64,000 bases of DNA. Origin: an uncultured Bacteroidia bacterium. Its GTDB lineage: Bacteria; Bacteroidota; Bacteroidia; Bacteroidales; F082. The position numbers and the translations under genes were made by a program. The notes under the pieces were generated by a model that saw only the letters and a program-made list of their open reading frames with translations, did no database searches and had not been told where the DNA came from. The DNA is taken from assembly GCA_902786745.1 (NCBI GenBank), contig CADADR010000001.1, positions 1 through 64,000 on the forward strand, in the 5' to 3' direction. This document shows positions 1 to 8,493 of the stretch, piece after piece. Positions within the stretch are counted from its first letter, which is position 1. Each line of letters starts with the position of its first letter.

Positions 1-1308
1 GACGGAGAACGTGTTTGAATTTCGGATGGTTTTCAATGTTTGCCCCAAGATATTACAAACTCGAAGCTCGGCGACATTCATGCCGTCAATGCGGACGAGA
101 TTGCTGGATGGATTTGGGGAAATGGTTACTTCGCTAAATTGAACCGTTTGCTCTTCCATTTCATTTAATTGGTCGCAGAAAAACGGAAGTTCGCCCTCCT
201 CGCACCAATCATTATAAACTATCGTGGGGTTTTGTAAAGCCCTCCATAGGTTTAACGCCTCAAGCAAAATGTTAGTCTCACAGCCTCCAACTGAAACAGA
301 ATTATCAAGTACAGCCCCAACACCCTCTTGAAATGAGAAAGCGGAGCAGTCCGAATAGTTCGCATCACCATTTCCAATCACTGGAACATCATATCCTTCA
401 TAATCGTCTTTATAATAGCAGTTTAAAACTTCGCCACCTAGATTACGTCCTGAAATCCCAGCTTCAACTCTATAGGTCCCGTGCAATGCGGCATAGCAGT
501 TTTTTATTAATGCAACACCATCGTTGCCGTTGACATCGTTAAGCCCAACAATTCCACCCGTGTATCCCGTGTTGAGAGAAGCATCAAGCTCGGAATCGTA
601 ATAACTATTTTCAATTACCGCATCCTGTCCTTCGGCTTCATTCCGGCCTGCAATTCCACCAGAATAGAAATCCCAGGCTCCCAAACTATCGTATATATAA
701 CAGCAATTTCTGATAGTAGAATTCCGATTGCGCCCCACTACTCCACCCAAATAAAAATCTGCTCCCACCTTGAGATTAACAACACAATTGTCAACAAGTG
801 AGCCATTGTCGCTCCAACCAGCAATTCCTCCACAATACGACCCCCCGAAAACACGTCCCTGATCAAGATACAGATTATGAACCTCGGCCTGACTGAGACA
901 ACCGAAAAATCCTAAATATTGTTTGGAGTACGACTTGTCATGGATGAAGAGGTTCTCGATTGTATGCCTCATGCCATCAAACAGGCCTTTAAAAACAAGG
1001 GTAGAATCTGAATACACATCACCTATTGGAGTCCACTCTCCTTCAGAAAGATCAACATCACTCATAAGTTTCACGGAGTGTCCTTCAAGATTGTCTGCCA
1101 CACAACCATTCAATCCATTTACTACAGAAATAAGCCATGCCAAGCCTTCTGCGGATGAAATCTCTACATCACCGCTTTCGAGTTCTACATATCCTTCGGG
1201 TTGTTGGGTAACGATGTCGGTCCAATACTGGTCAGGAAGCTGTCCATTAGCCTCAATCGTTAAACATACAATTATGCATAGGGTAAAGGATTTGATGAGA
1301 TTTTTCAT
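1..1308 (-). CDS. Secreted GLUG-repeat protein with type IX sorting domain (C-terminus cut by window edge)
   Basis: An open frame of 436 codons runs from the ATG at 1306-1308 to the window edge without a stop. It begins with a signal peptide (MKNLIKSFTLCIIVCLTIEA). The middle contains at least four glycine-rich GLUG-like repeats, such as GGIAGWSDNGSLVDNC, GGVVGRNRNSTIRNC and GGIVGLND, each followed by Cys-Tyr stretches; this pattern fits a right-handed beta-helix. The last visible stretch (VTISPNPSSNLVRI, then LRVCNILGQTLKTI) is the start of a Por-secretion type A sorting domain, so about 30 residues are probably missing. The protein is expected to be exported by the type IX system to the cell surface or medium, possibly as an adhesin. 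No enzyme motif is visible. The plus-strand frames across this region are shadows. Confidence 0.85.
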   Translation of the reverse strand, partial: MKNLIKSFTLCIIVCLTIEANGQLPDQYWTDIVTQQPEGYVELESGDVEISSAEGLAWLISVVNGLNGCVADNLEGHSVKLMSDVDLSEGEWTPIGDVYSDSTLVFKGLFDGMRHTIENLFIHDKSYSKQYLGFFGCLSQAEVHNLYLDQGRVFGGSYCGGIAGWSDNGSLVDNCVVNLKVGADFYLGGVVGRNRNSTIRNCCYIYDSLGAWDFYSGGIAGRNEAEGQDAVIENSYYDSELDASLNTGYTGGIVGLNDVNGNDGVALIKNCYAALHGTYRVEAGISGRNLGGEVLNCYYKDDYEGYDVPVIGNGDANYSDCSAFSFQEGVGAVLDNSVSVGGCETNILLEALNLWRALQNPTIVYNDWCEEGELPFFCDQLNEMEEQTVQFSEVTISPNPSSNLVRIDGMNVAELRVCNILGQTLKTIRNSNTFSV

Positions 1309-1337
1309 GATACTAATATTTTGAGGTTACTATTTTG

Positions 1338-1372
1338 CAAATGTACAACTATTTTCCATAGTTACAAAAAAA
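1338..1372 (-). promoter_or_regulatory. Bacteroidota sigma-A promoter of the GLUG protein
   Basis: On the minus strand TTTG lies 19 bases ahead of TACATTTG (1338-1345), matching the TTTG-N19-TAnnTTTG consensus. The leader to the ATG is about 25-30 bases. Confidence 0.75.
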
Positions 1373-1424
1373 CGATTTTCTGCAAATTATTGATATTTCT
1401 CCTTTATAAATGAAAATTAGTATC

Positions 1425-1464
1425 ATAAAAACCGCCGCACAAGACTGTAAAGTCCTATGCGGCG
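1425..1464 (-). terminator. Rho-independent terminator after gatE
   Basis: The arms CGCCGCA (1433-1439) and TGCGGCG (1458-1464), extended by AGACT/AGTC, form a hairpin that is followed on the minus strand by a run of T. Confidence 0.8.
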
Positions 1465-1491
1465 ATTCTAACAATTCGAATTAGAAAAACG

Positions 1492-3438
1492 CTACTTGAT
1501 GTTGTTAGCCAATTCTTTCATTTCGATGTTGCCCATTGCTTCCTTCATCTGACCCATGATCCAGTTCTGACGGTCGAGGTCGGTGCAGGATTTCTTCTTC
1601 GGTGCGAAGCCAGCGCAAAGGTTGTCGAGTTTGGTCAAAAGGTCGTCTTTCGCATAACGCTTGAAGCCGATCTTGTCCAAAACCTGCTCCATCGGCATCG
1701 TGGCATCTTCCACCAAAGCGGGAGCCATGTTCCAAGCCAGACGGCTGTCCAAGCCTTGCTCCTTCAGGAAGGCGAAGAGTTTGTACAAAGTCTCACCGTT
1801 GAACTTCGAAGCGGCGTTCTTGCCCAGCAGGTGCTTGAGTCTCATGCCAACGAAGCGGCCCACGGTGCGACCATCCACGCCGAGTTTCTCGACGGTCTCG
1901 GCCATGGCGGGGAACCAGTTCTTCGCGAAGATGTAACGGAAGCAGTCCTCCGGCACGTTCCACTCCTTGAGTTTGTAGTAGCGGTCGATGATCTCGGTAG
2001 GCATCTCGGCACGCAAAGCCTTGATGAAAGCCGGGTCGAGCGGGATGGGAGCCGAGTCGGTGTCGGGATACATACGGTCGGCACCAGGCAACACGCGCTC
2101 GAAGATGGTGATGCCGTTGCAGATGGCCTTACGGGTCTCCTTCGGCACGCCATCAAAGGCCATGAGGCAACGCTCTTCGATGGTCTCGATGGCAGTGGGC
2201 ATGTCGTTTTGCGGACCCCACACGAGGATGAGGGCATCCTCATCGGTGGCATGGACACGCTTGGCCAGCTTATGCCATTGCGAATGGGTCAGCACGGGTT
2301 CCAGCATCTCGTCGTGGAGCATGTTGGGACGCTCAAGGCAGGCGATGACCTTCAGGCGGTCGGCGATTTCGTCGGCGAATATCTTGCCGGGTTGGGTGAA
2401 GTGCGAAAGCACGCCACGGAACTTGGGCAGCTTGACGAGTTTCAAGGCACCGCCCTTGGCTTTGTTGTCGAGGATGGGCAGGTAGTCGGTCGGGAACGAC
2501 ACATCGGCCACTTCCACCTTCCAGCCTTCCTTGCCGATTTCGCGATTGAGGCGCTCTTGCAGCTGCACCAGCGACCACTGGCGGAAGCACTCGTTGTGCG
2601 ACAACTCGGGGATCCACTTGGCATGTTGCACACCCTTCAACTCGATGCGGGTGCCGCCCGTGCAGCTCACGTTGACATCTTGGCGGCCAGCGCCCATGCC
2701 CGTGCGGACCAGACCCGTGCTGCGTCCGAGGAAACGGATATATTCGCAGGTCTCGCGCAACTCGTCTGGGTTCTTGCAGTCGGGGTAGGTGACGGTCTCA
2801 ATCAACGGCACGCCGAGACGGTCCGTCTGATAGATACGGCGGTGGCCGATGTCACTGATCTCGCGGCAGGCGTCTTCCTCGATGCTCAGCTGGATGAGGC
2901 GGATGTCCTTCTTCGGCAGTTTGAGCAGGCCTTCTACGCCGACGATGGCGGTGCGTTGGAAGCCCGTCGGGATGGAGCCGTCGAGGTATTGTTTACGGGT
3001 GATATGCACTTCGCCCACGATGTTCAGGTTAGAACGCAGGGCGATGATGATGGCGTTGTGCAAGGCCTCGCGGTTGATGGGGAACGGCGGGGTGTCGTCG
3101 ATGTCGTAGGTGCAGGCGGTGCCGTTCTTGATGCGGTAGACGATTTCCTTCTTCGTCTTGAACTCCATCAAGGCCGTGCCGTCGTATTCGCCTAATTCCG
3201 AAAGGGTTGGGCGCATGTGACGGATCAGCTCGGCATCGTAGTCCTCAAACTTGTTGAATTGTCCGGCGGGACAGTGGCAAAACAGCTTCTCCTTGGTCTT
3301 GATCTGCTGGTGCACTTCGAGTCCCGACATGAAGCCTATGCGGTCATAGTCTTCCTGTGTGGCTTTCTTGCGCTCGACGTAGCCGGCCTGTTGCTTGGTC
3401 AGCTCGTAGTTGGCGCGTGGGTCAAAGTTGGTGCTCAT
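1492..3438 (-). CDS. gatE: Glu-tRNA(Gln) amidotransferase subunit GatE homologue (GatB/GatE family)
   Basis: This 648-residue protein has the GatB/GatE N-terminal signature (GLEVHQQIKTKEKLFCHCP), the DIDDTPPFPINR and YLDGSIPTGFQRT stretches, and IGHRRIYQTDRLGVPLIE. Unlike bacterial GatB (about 480 residues) it has the extra internal domain of about 130 residues (roughly 280-420) that marks archaeal-type GatE, followed by the GatB tail-like C-terminal helices. Family knowledge: GatE works with GatD to amidate Glu-tRNA(Gln). No GatD, GatA or GatC is seen in this window, and a glutaminyl-tRNA synthetase gene lies at 52976-54718, so its actual role here is unclear. It lies 86 bases downstream of the ABC transporter gene and is closed by a hairpin terminator. 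Confidence 0.85.
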   Translation of the reverse strand: MSTNFDPRANYELTKQQAGYVERKKATQEDYDRIGFMSGLEVHQQIKTKEKLFCHCPAGQFNKFEDYDAELIRHMRPTLSELGEYDGTALMEFKTKKEIVYRIKNGTACTYDIDDTPPFPINREALHNAIIIALRSNLNIVGEVHITRKQYLDGSIPTGFQRTAIVGVEGLLKLPKKDIRLIQLSIEEDACREISDIGHRRIYQTDRLGVPLIETVTYPDCKNPDELRETCEYIRFLGRSTGLVRTGMGAGRQDVNVSCTGGTRIELKGVQHAKWIPELSHNECFRQWSLVQLQERLNREIGKEGWKVEVADVSFPTDYLPILDNKAKGGALKLVKLPKFRGVLSHFTQPGKIFADEIADRLKVIACLERPNMLHDEMLEPVLTHSQWHKLAKRVHATDEDALILVWGPQNDMPTAIETIEERCLMAFDGVPKETRKAICNGITIFERVLPGADRMYPDTDSAPIPLDPAFIKALRAEMPTEIIDRYYKLKEWNVPEDCFRYIFAKNWFPAMAETVEKLGVDGRTVGRFVGMRLKHLLGKNAASKFNGETLYKLFAFLKEQGLDSRLAWNMAPALVEDATMPMEQVLDKIGFKRYAKDDLLTKLDNLCAGFAPKKKSCTDLDRQNWIMGQMKEAMGNIEMKELANNIK

Positions 3439-3524
3439 ATTTGTTTCGTTTGTTTTTCAAAAAAGAATCGGCTAAAATAGGAAAATATTGGATAGGTTTT
3501 GAAAAAGAATAAGATTTTTTTGGC

Positions 3525-5321
3525 TCAATCCTTTCCATCGTCAATCGTCCGTGCAATCTTTTCAATATTCAGACTTCTTGCAGAGGCGTCGATGATGTCC
3601 TTGTAGATACCACCTTTCTTGTAGATGCTGTCGGGATCGCCGTCCTCTTCAACGCGGCCTTGCTGCAGGGCATAGATGTAGTCAGCGTCGATGATCTGCG
3701 AGATGCTGTGCGAGATGATGATGACGGTGCGGTCTTTCTTGATGGCGTCGATGCTGTTTTTGATCTGCTCGGTGGCGATGGCATCGAGGCTGGCGGTGGG
3801 CTCGTCGAGGAAAATAATGGGCGGGTTCTTGAGGAACATTCGCGCGATGGCCACACGCTGCTGCTGACCGCCCGAGAGGTCGGCGGCATTATTGTTGAAC
3901 TGCTTCGGCAGCTCCATCACCTGGTCGTAGAGATGCGACTTCTTGGCGGCCTCCACCACGTCTTCGTGGGTGGCATTGGGGTTGCCGTAAAGGATGTTCT
4001 CTTCGATGGTGCCGTCAAAGATGTGGTTCTTCTGCAACACGAGGCCGATGTTTTCGCGGAGGTACTGCGTGTCGTATTCGCGCAAATCCACGCCATCGAG
4101 GAGAATCTGTCCCACTTGTGGCTCATAGAACTTATCCAACAGGTTGACGATGGTGCTCTTACCCGCTCCGGAGAGTCCCACCAATGCGGTGATCTTGCCC
4201 GGATCGATGGTCATGTTCACATCGAATAGGGCTTGGTTGCCATTGGGATAGGTGAAGTCGACATGCTTGATTTCGAACTTGCCGTGGATCTTTTCAGGAC
4301 GGTAGTCGCCTGAAGGCTCAATCTCTTTCTCGGAGTTGAGGATGCCGAAGAAGCCCTCAGCATAAATCAGGGCGTCGTTCACATCGTCGAAGATGCGCTG
4401 CAGCTGCGTGATGGGGGCGATGACGTTGCTGAACAGCATCACGTGGTACATAATCTTACCAATGGTCATGCCCGGATAACCTTTCAGCACGAGGTAGGCG
4501 GTGAGGATGATGACCAACACGGTGCCGACCTGCCTCACAAAGCTCTTCACGCCGTTGTAATAGAAGGCCACTCGACGGGTCTTCATCTGGTTTTCAGTCA
4601 CTTGATTCTGGATATCAAGCTGCTTCTGTGCCTCAATCTGCTCACGATTGAAACTTTTGATGACGTTGATGGAGTCGATGATGTTCTTGATGCCTTGGCT
4701 CTTGGTCTCGAGGTGAGAACGCATCTCACGACGCCAGCCTTTGAGGCGCTTGGCCTGACGGTAGGTAATCCAGAAATAGATGGGGACGATACCCAAAGCC
4801 ACCAGGCCGACATACACATTGGCGGCAAACATCAGTATCAAAGCCAACAATGCGCTCGTAAACAGGGGCAAGAGGTCGATGAAGAAATTCTGCACTGTGC
4901 GCGACAGGCTGCTCACGCCTTGGTCGATACGGGCTTGGAGTTTGCCCGTGGCATTGTCGCCCGAGTTAAAAAAGGCCATCTTGAAGGTCAGCACCTTCTC
5001 GATGACGCTTTGGGCCAAGTCGCGGCTGACGAAGATACGCATCCGCTCGCCATAGTAGTTTTGGGCAAAGGTGATGAGAGCCGACAGGATTTCCTTGCCC
5101 AGCAGCACAATGGTGATGATGGTCATGATGCGGGCGGCCTGGCTCCAGCTGAAGTCCGTGCCGATGAGCGCATTAATGGCATCGACGGTCCTGTCCAAGA
5201 CGATGGCGTTGACCTGAGCCATCAGAGAGCCAACGAGGGTTAGTATCAAAGTAATGAATACCAACCATTTGTATGGCTTCACAAAGGGCCGGATGTTCTT
5301 GAAGAGTTGAAAGAGGTTCAT
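3525..5321 (-). CDS. ABC exporter, fused permease and ATPase (MsbA-like half transporter)
   Basis: The 598-residue protein has an N-terminal membrane domain of about six helices (residues 15-320), then an ATPase domain. Visible motifs are Walker A GLSGAGKST, Q-loop IGLVLQKNHIFDGTI, signature LSGGQQQRVAIARMF, Walker B IIFLDEPTASLD with catalytic Glu, and H-loop VIIISHS. It should act as a homodimer, or with a partner, in the inner membrane to export a lipid, peptide or drug; the substrate cannot be told from sequence. It starts 16 bases after the stop of the U32 gene upstream, so the two are probably co-transcribed. Confidence 0.9.
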   Translation of the reverse strand: MNLFQLFKNIRPFVKPYKWLVFITLILTLVGSLMAQVNAIVLDRTVDAINALIGTDFSWSQAARIMTIITIVLLGKEILSALITFAQNYYGERMRIFVSRDLAQSVIEKVLTFKMAFFNSGDNATGKLQARIDQGVSSLSRTVQNFFIDLLPLFTSALLALILMFAANVYVGLVALGIVPIYFWITYRQAKRLKGWRREMRSHLETKSQGIKNIIDSINVIKSFNREQIEAQKQLDIQNQVTENQMKTRRVAFYYNGVKSFVRQVGTVLVIILTAYLVLKGYPGMTIGKIMYHVMLFSNVIAPITQLQRIFDDVNDALIYAEGFFGILNSEKEIEPSGDYRPEKIHGKFEIKHVDFTYPNGNQALFDVNMTIDPGKITALVGLSGAGKSTIVNLLDKFYEPQVGQILLDGVDLREYDTQYLRENIGLVLQKNHIFDGTIEENILYGNPNATHEDVVEAAKKSHLYDQVMELPKQFNNNAADLSGGQQQRVAIARMFLKNPPIIFLDEPTASLDAIATEQIKNSIDAIKKDRTVIIISHSISQIIDADYIYALQQGRVEEDGDPDSIYKKGGIYKDIIDASARSLNIEKIARTIDDGKD

Positions 5322-5337
5322 AATATCTAGTAATTGT

Positions 5338-7134
5338 TTAGTTGTTTTCGGAGAGAACGTACATCAAGCAATTGCGGCAGTCGAACTCAAGGCGGAAGAC
5401 ATTGTTGCCGTTACGGATCCATAATGGTGTTGCCTTCTGTCCCGTTTCCTTGCTGCACATGCCGTTGGCATAACGAATGCAATGGTGGCAGGTCATCAAG
5501 TGCTCGGGGATGGCGTCGGGGTCGGTCATTGTTGGGGCCATGCATCCGCTTTGGTCTGTATTTGTGGACACACGCGGTGTGTCCGTACAACGGATTTGTC
5601 GATTATTCCGATGGCTTTCTATCAATTCCTCCGTCAATTTCGTCACCAATTGCCGTTTCATCTCACCGATGACGGAGGCGGGGATGAGGCGCGGTTCGGC
5701 GAATTGCAATTCCAGACGGATCGGGTTAAACACCGTGTCGCCCCATTGCAGGGCCTTTTTGCGGATGTTTTCTGTGGCTTTGTCGGGGTTGTTGGCCGTG
5801 ATTTTGTCAATTGAAAATTGATAATTGATAATTGATAAATGCGAAGCATTCGGCGAAGCCAATTTGGGTTGGGGAGAGATGAGTTGGGCGGATAGTTCAT
5901 AGCCGGTTTCTGTCTCGGCCAAGGTCAGATTAATGTCGATTTTTCGGTTACCGGTGGAGGCGTCTACCTGTTTTTGCCATTCCATGTCGAGGTTGCGATA
6001 GATTTTTGCACCACGGAAGGCACCGTGGGGGCGGTTGCACGACACCGTATTGCCGATGGCCACATCCGCACGCAATCCAACCAATTCATTGTCCTGATTC
6101 AGGAAGCACAGGCCATCGCCATTATGCAGGGTCTTATCCGTTTCGATCTCCATGCGGAGCGGATTGCACCAACCGACCTCGCCGATGTATTCGCCCATCG
6201 ATTTCGGGGTGAATGGCGAGCCTATGCCCTTCTGCCGTCCGTTGATGAAATAGTCGGTGAAACCACGGTTGAAGGATTTCTCAGGGTTGACCTCAAAACT
6301 ATAGCTGCAATGACCGCGTGAAGCCTGTTGCAGATCGGGCCGACGACTGAAGAGGGCATCCAGCTTCTGCCTATAATATGCCGTCACATTCTTCACGTAA
6401 TCAGCGTCTTTCAGTCGGCCCTCGATCTTGAAACTCGTGATGCCCGCATCGATGAGTTCCTCCAAATGAGCGCTGTTGTTGAGGTCCTTCAAACAAAGCA
6501 GATGACGGTTCTTGATGAGTTCCTTGCCGTCGGCATCAAGCAAATCCCAGGGCAAGCGGCAGGGCTGGGCGCAGGCACCACGGTTGGCGCTACGGTTGCC
6601 GATGTATTGGCTTAGATAGCACTGCCCGCTATGGCTGACGCAGAGGGCACCGTGCACAAAAAACTCCAAGGGCACCGTGGTCTTCTCACGTATCTCCTTG
6701 ATTTGCTTTAAGCTTAACTCCCTCCCCAATACAACCTGCTCAAAACCAAGTTGTTCGAGCTGTTGCACCTTCTCCAACGTCATATTGTCGCACTGCGTGC
6801 TAGCATGTAAAGGGATTGGTGGCATGTCAAGTTGCAGCAACTTCATATCCTGCACGATGAGGGCGTCGACTCCGGCATTCCAACAGTCATAGGCCATCTT
6901 ACGGGCGCGCTCCAACTCATTGTCGTACAACAAGGTATTCAACGTCACATAGACTTTAGCGTCATACAAGGCCGCATGCTGGCAAAGCCTTTCGATGTCT
7001 TCAATCGTGTTGGAGGCTTTCTCGCGCGCACCAAAGTCAGGGCCACCGATATAAACGGCATCGGCACCGTGGTTGATGGCGGCCATGCCCACCTCGACAT
7101 CTTTGGCAGGTGAGAGCAGTTCTATCTTCTTCAT
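5338..7134 (-). CDS. Peptidase U32 family protein, RlhA-like (RNA C5-hydroxylation)
   Basis: It is 598 residues long. The U32 core begins at the N-terminus (KKIELLSPAKDVEVGMAAI, ADAVYIGG, HASTQCD) and contains the U32 signature around FFVHGALCVSHSGQCYLS with SANRGACAQPCRLPW. A second domain follows the SFKIEGRLKDADYVK segment, and the C-terminus has a Cys cluster (CHHCIRYANGMC, CRNCL). Length and domain order resemble E. coli RlhA, which hydroxylates a cytidine in 23S rRNA, rather than the shorter TrhP. Substrate is inferred. An AT-rich repeat has been taken up in frame near residues 425-442 (see 5808-5860). The gene shares a divergent promoter region with the acyltransferase array and leads into the ABC exporter gene. 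Confidence 0.8.
   Translation of the reverse strand: MKKIELLSPAKDVEVGMAAINHGADAVYIGGPDFGAREKASNTIEDIERLCQHAALYDAKVYVTLNTLLYDNELERARKMAYDCWNAGVDALIVQDMKLLQLDMPPIPLHASTQCDNMTLEKVQQLEQLGFEQVVLGRELSLKQIKEIREKTTVPLEFFVHGALCVSHSGQCYLSQYIGNRSANRGACAQPCRLPWDLLDADGKELIKNRHLLCLKDLNNSAHLEELIDAGITSFKIEGRLKDADYVKNVTAYYRQKLDALFSRRPDLQQASRGHCSYSFEVNPEKSFNRGFTDYFINGRQKGIGSPFTPKSMGEYIGEVGWCNPLRMEIETDKTLHNGDGLCFLNQDNELVGLRADVAIGNTVSCNRPHGAFRGAKIYRNLDMEWQKQVDASTGNRKIDINLTLAETETGYELSAQLISPQPKLASPNASHLSIINYQFSIDKITANNPDKATENIRKKALQWGDTVFNPIRLELQFAEPRLIPASVIGEMKRQLVTKLTEELIESHRNNRQIRCTDTPRVSTNTDQSGCMAPTMTDPDAIPEHLMTCHHCIRYANGMCSKETGQKATPLWIRNGNNVFRLEFDCRNCLMYVLSENN
5808..5860. repeat. AT-rich short tandem repeat inside the U32 coding sequence
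   Basis: Minus-strand units of the form ATTATCAATT occur three to four times, next to GGCTTCGCCGAATGCTTCGC. Read in frame they give LSIINYQFSI, a low-complexity insert between conserved parts of the protein. Confidence 0.6.
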
Positions 7135-7139
7135 GGGTG

Positions 7140-7147
7140 CAAAAGTA
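7140..7147 (-). promoter_or_regulatory. -7 box of the U32/ABC operon
   Basis: TACTTTTG on the minus strand ends only five bases before the ATG of the U32 gene. The transcript would have almost no leader if this is the box in use. Confidence 0.5.
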
Positions 7148-7173
7148 CGGTTTTTCGTGTTGATACGGAATAA

Positions 7174-7207
7174 TTTGCCTGCGACGAAGTAAAAATTCCT
7201 ATTTTTG
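7174..7207 (+). promoter_or_regulatory. Promoter of the MBOAT/SGNH acyltransferase array
   Basis: TTTG (7174-7177) lies 22 bases ahead of TATTTTTG (7200-7207), close to the Bacteroidota consensus. The leader to the first ATG at 7233 is about 20 bases. Confidence 0.7.
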
Positions 7208-7232
7208 CAAGTTAATACCTAACCCGACCGGG

Positions 7233-8489
7233 ATGAGAAGTCGCACCTTGACCATATTATTCGCTCTTACAGCGATTCTCCTGTTTGCTTTCATGATACA
7301 ACAGGCAACAGGGGTCTTTTCATTCAAGGAGCTGAGCGGCGTCACCCAAGAGCAAGCCAAACCGGAGCTGTCCTTCGATAATCTCCGTGGAGGCCGCTAT
7401 CAGACCGAAACCGAGAATTATCTCCAGCAACACTATGGCTTTCGCGAGCCACTGACACGGCTGTACAACCAGAGCCTTTGGACTGTTTTCCATTACTCCA
7501 AGGTGGTCGAAGACCAACGTATCGCCATTACCGACGACAACTGGATTTTCGAGACGCCCACGATAGAAGAGTACTATCAAAGCCGCTCATATCATATCGC
7601 CAATGACGCGTCGGAAGTCGCCAATAAGTTTGAAGAAGAAGCCCAAAGGCTGTGTCAAATCCAAGCAATCCTTAAACCTTATGGGACCCATGTATTCGTC
7701 GCCCTACTTCCCGGCAAGGAACAAGTTTGTGCCGAACACATGCCCAAAAACACAAAGTTTTTCGAAGAGAAAAAGATCACGGCTTTCGACTTCTACTCCA
7801 AGAGACTCAAGGAATTGGGCGTCAACCACATCAACTTCGGCGAGTGGTTCATCCAGCAGAAAGGTCATACCGACTATCCGCTCTTCCCACAAACAGGTGC
7901 CCATTGGAGCATCTTGGCAGCCATGCATTCAACTGATAGCTTGATACGTTACATGGAGCATCTGAGCGACTCCAACATGATCAACATCACAATAGGGGCT
8001 CCTTTCAAAAGGACGATGCGGCCCGATGCCGACGTCGAAAACCTGATGAACTTGATTTGGCCCCTTCGGAAAGCACCCAACTACCTGGCAGAGGCCAACA
8101 CCGACCATGACACGACGGCATGGCGACCGCGGCTCCTCACCATCGGCGACTCTTTTTATTGGAACATCGCGCATTTCACCCCCGTTGATGACATCTTCAC
8201 CAAAGCGCCCTATTGGTATTATTTCAGCTCGGTTTATTTCGATGGACCTGAATCCAAAGTCATCGAGAAAGACCTGTTGAAAGAAGTGCTCTTGTCCGAC
8301 TTCGTGATGCTCTCCTACTCCACTGTCGGCCTATATCAGATGAGCAACACCTTCTCGTCACGGATACTGCATGAGATTTACTATGATGAAGGCGAAACTG
8401 GGCCCGTCGATTTCGACAGCATCCCCAACAAACGCTCAAAGAAATTCCTACGCTATATTGAACTCAAGCAACATAATGCATTAGAATAA
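7233..8489 (+). CDS. AlgJ/AlgX-like SGNH protein, array member 1 (J1)
   Basis: This 418-residue protein has one N-terminal membrane segment (residues 6-24) and then a periplasmic domain. The family motif GFREPLTRLYNQ is followed by a His-Trp pair in QTGAHWS (H224) and the SGNH serine in IGDSFYW (S307). In AlgJ/AlgX the motif is Asp-x-His; here the Asp position is Gly. AlgJ/AlgX proteins pass acetyl groups from an MBOAT partner to a glycan in the periplasm, and that is the likely role here. It is the only member that lacks the C-terminal helical motif seen in the others. The next gene, an MBOAT, begins four bases after its stop. Confidence 0.8.
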   Translation: MRSRTLTILFALTAILLFAFMIQQATGVFSFKELSGVTQEQAKPELSFDNLRGGRYQTETENYLQQHYGFREPLTRLYNQSLWTVFHYSKVVEDQRIAITDDNWIFETPTIEEYYQSRSYHIANDASEVANKFEEEAQRLCQIQAILKPYGTHVFVALLPGKEQVCAEHMPKNTKFFEEKKITAFDFYSKRLKELGVNHINFGEWFIQQKGHTDYPLFPQTGAHWSILAAMHSTDSLIRYMEHLSDSNMINITIGAPFKRTMRPDADVENLMNLIWPLRKAPNYLAEANTDHDTTAWRPRLLTIGDSFYWNIAHFTPVDDIFTKAPYWYYFSSVYFDGPESKVIEKDLLKEVLLSDFVMLSYSTVGLYQMSNTFSSRILHEIYYDEGETGPVDFDSIPNKRSKKFLRYIELKQHNALE

Positions 8490-8493
8490 GGAC

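Noticed and set aside
1756..3195. Plus-strand open frame of 479 codons
   Set aside because: It lies antisense to gatE, with no recognisable motif and a biased composition typical of the complementary strand of a coding region.
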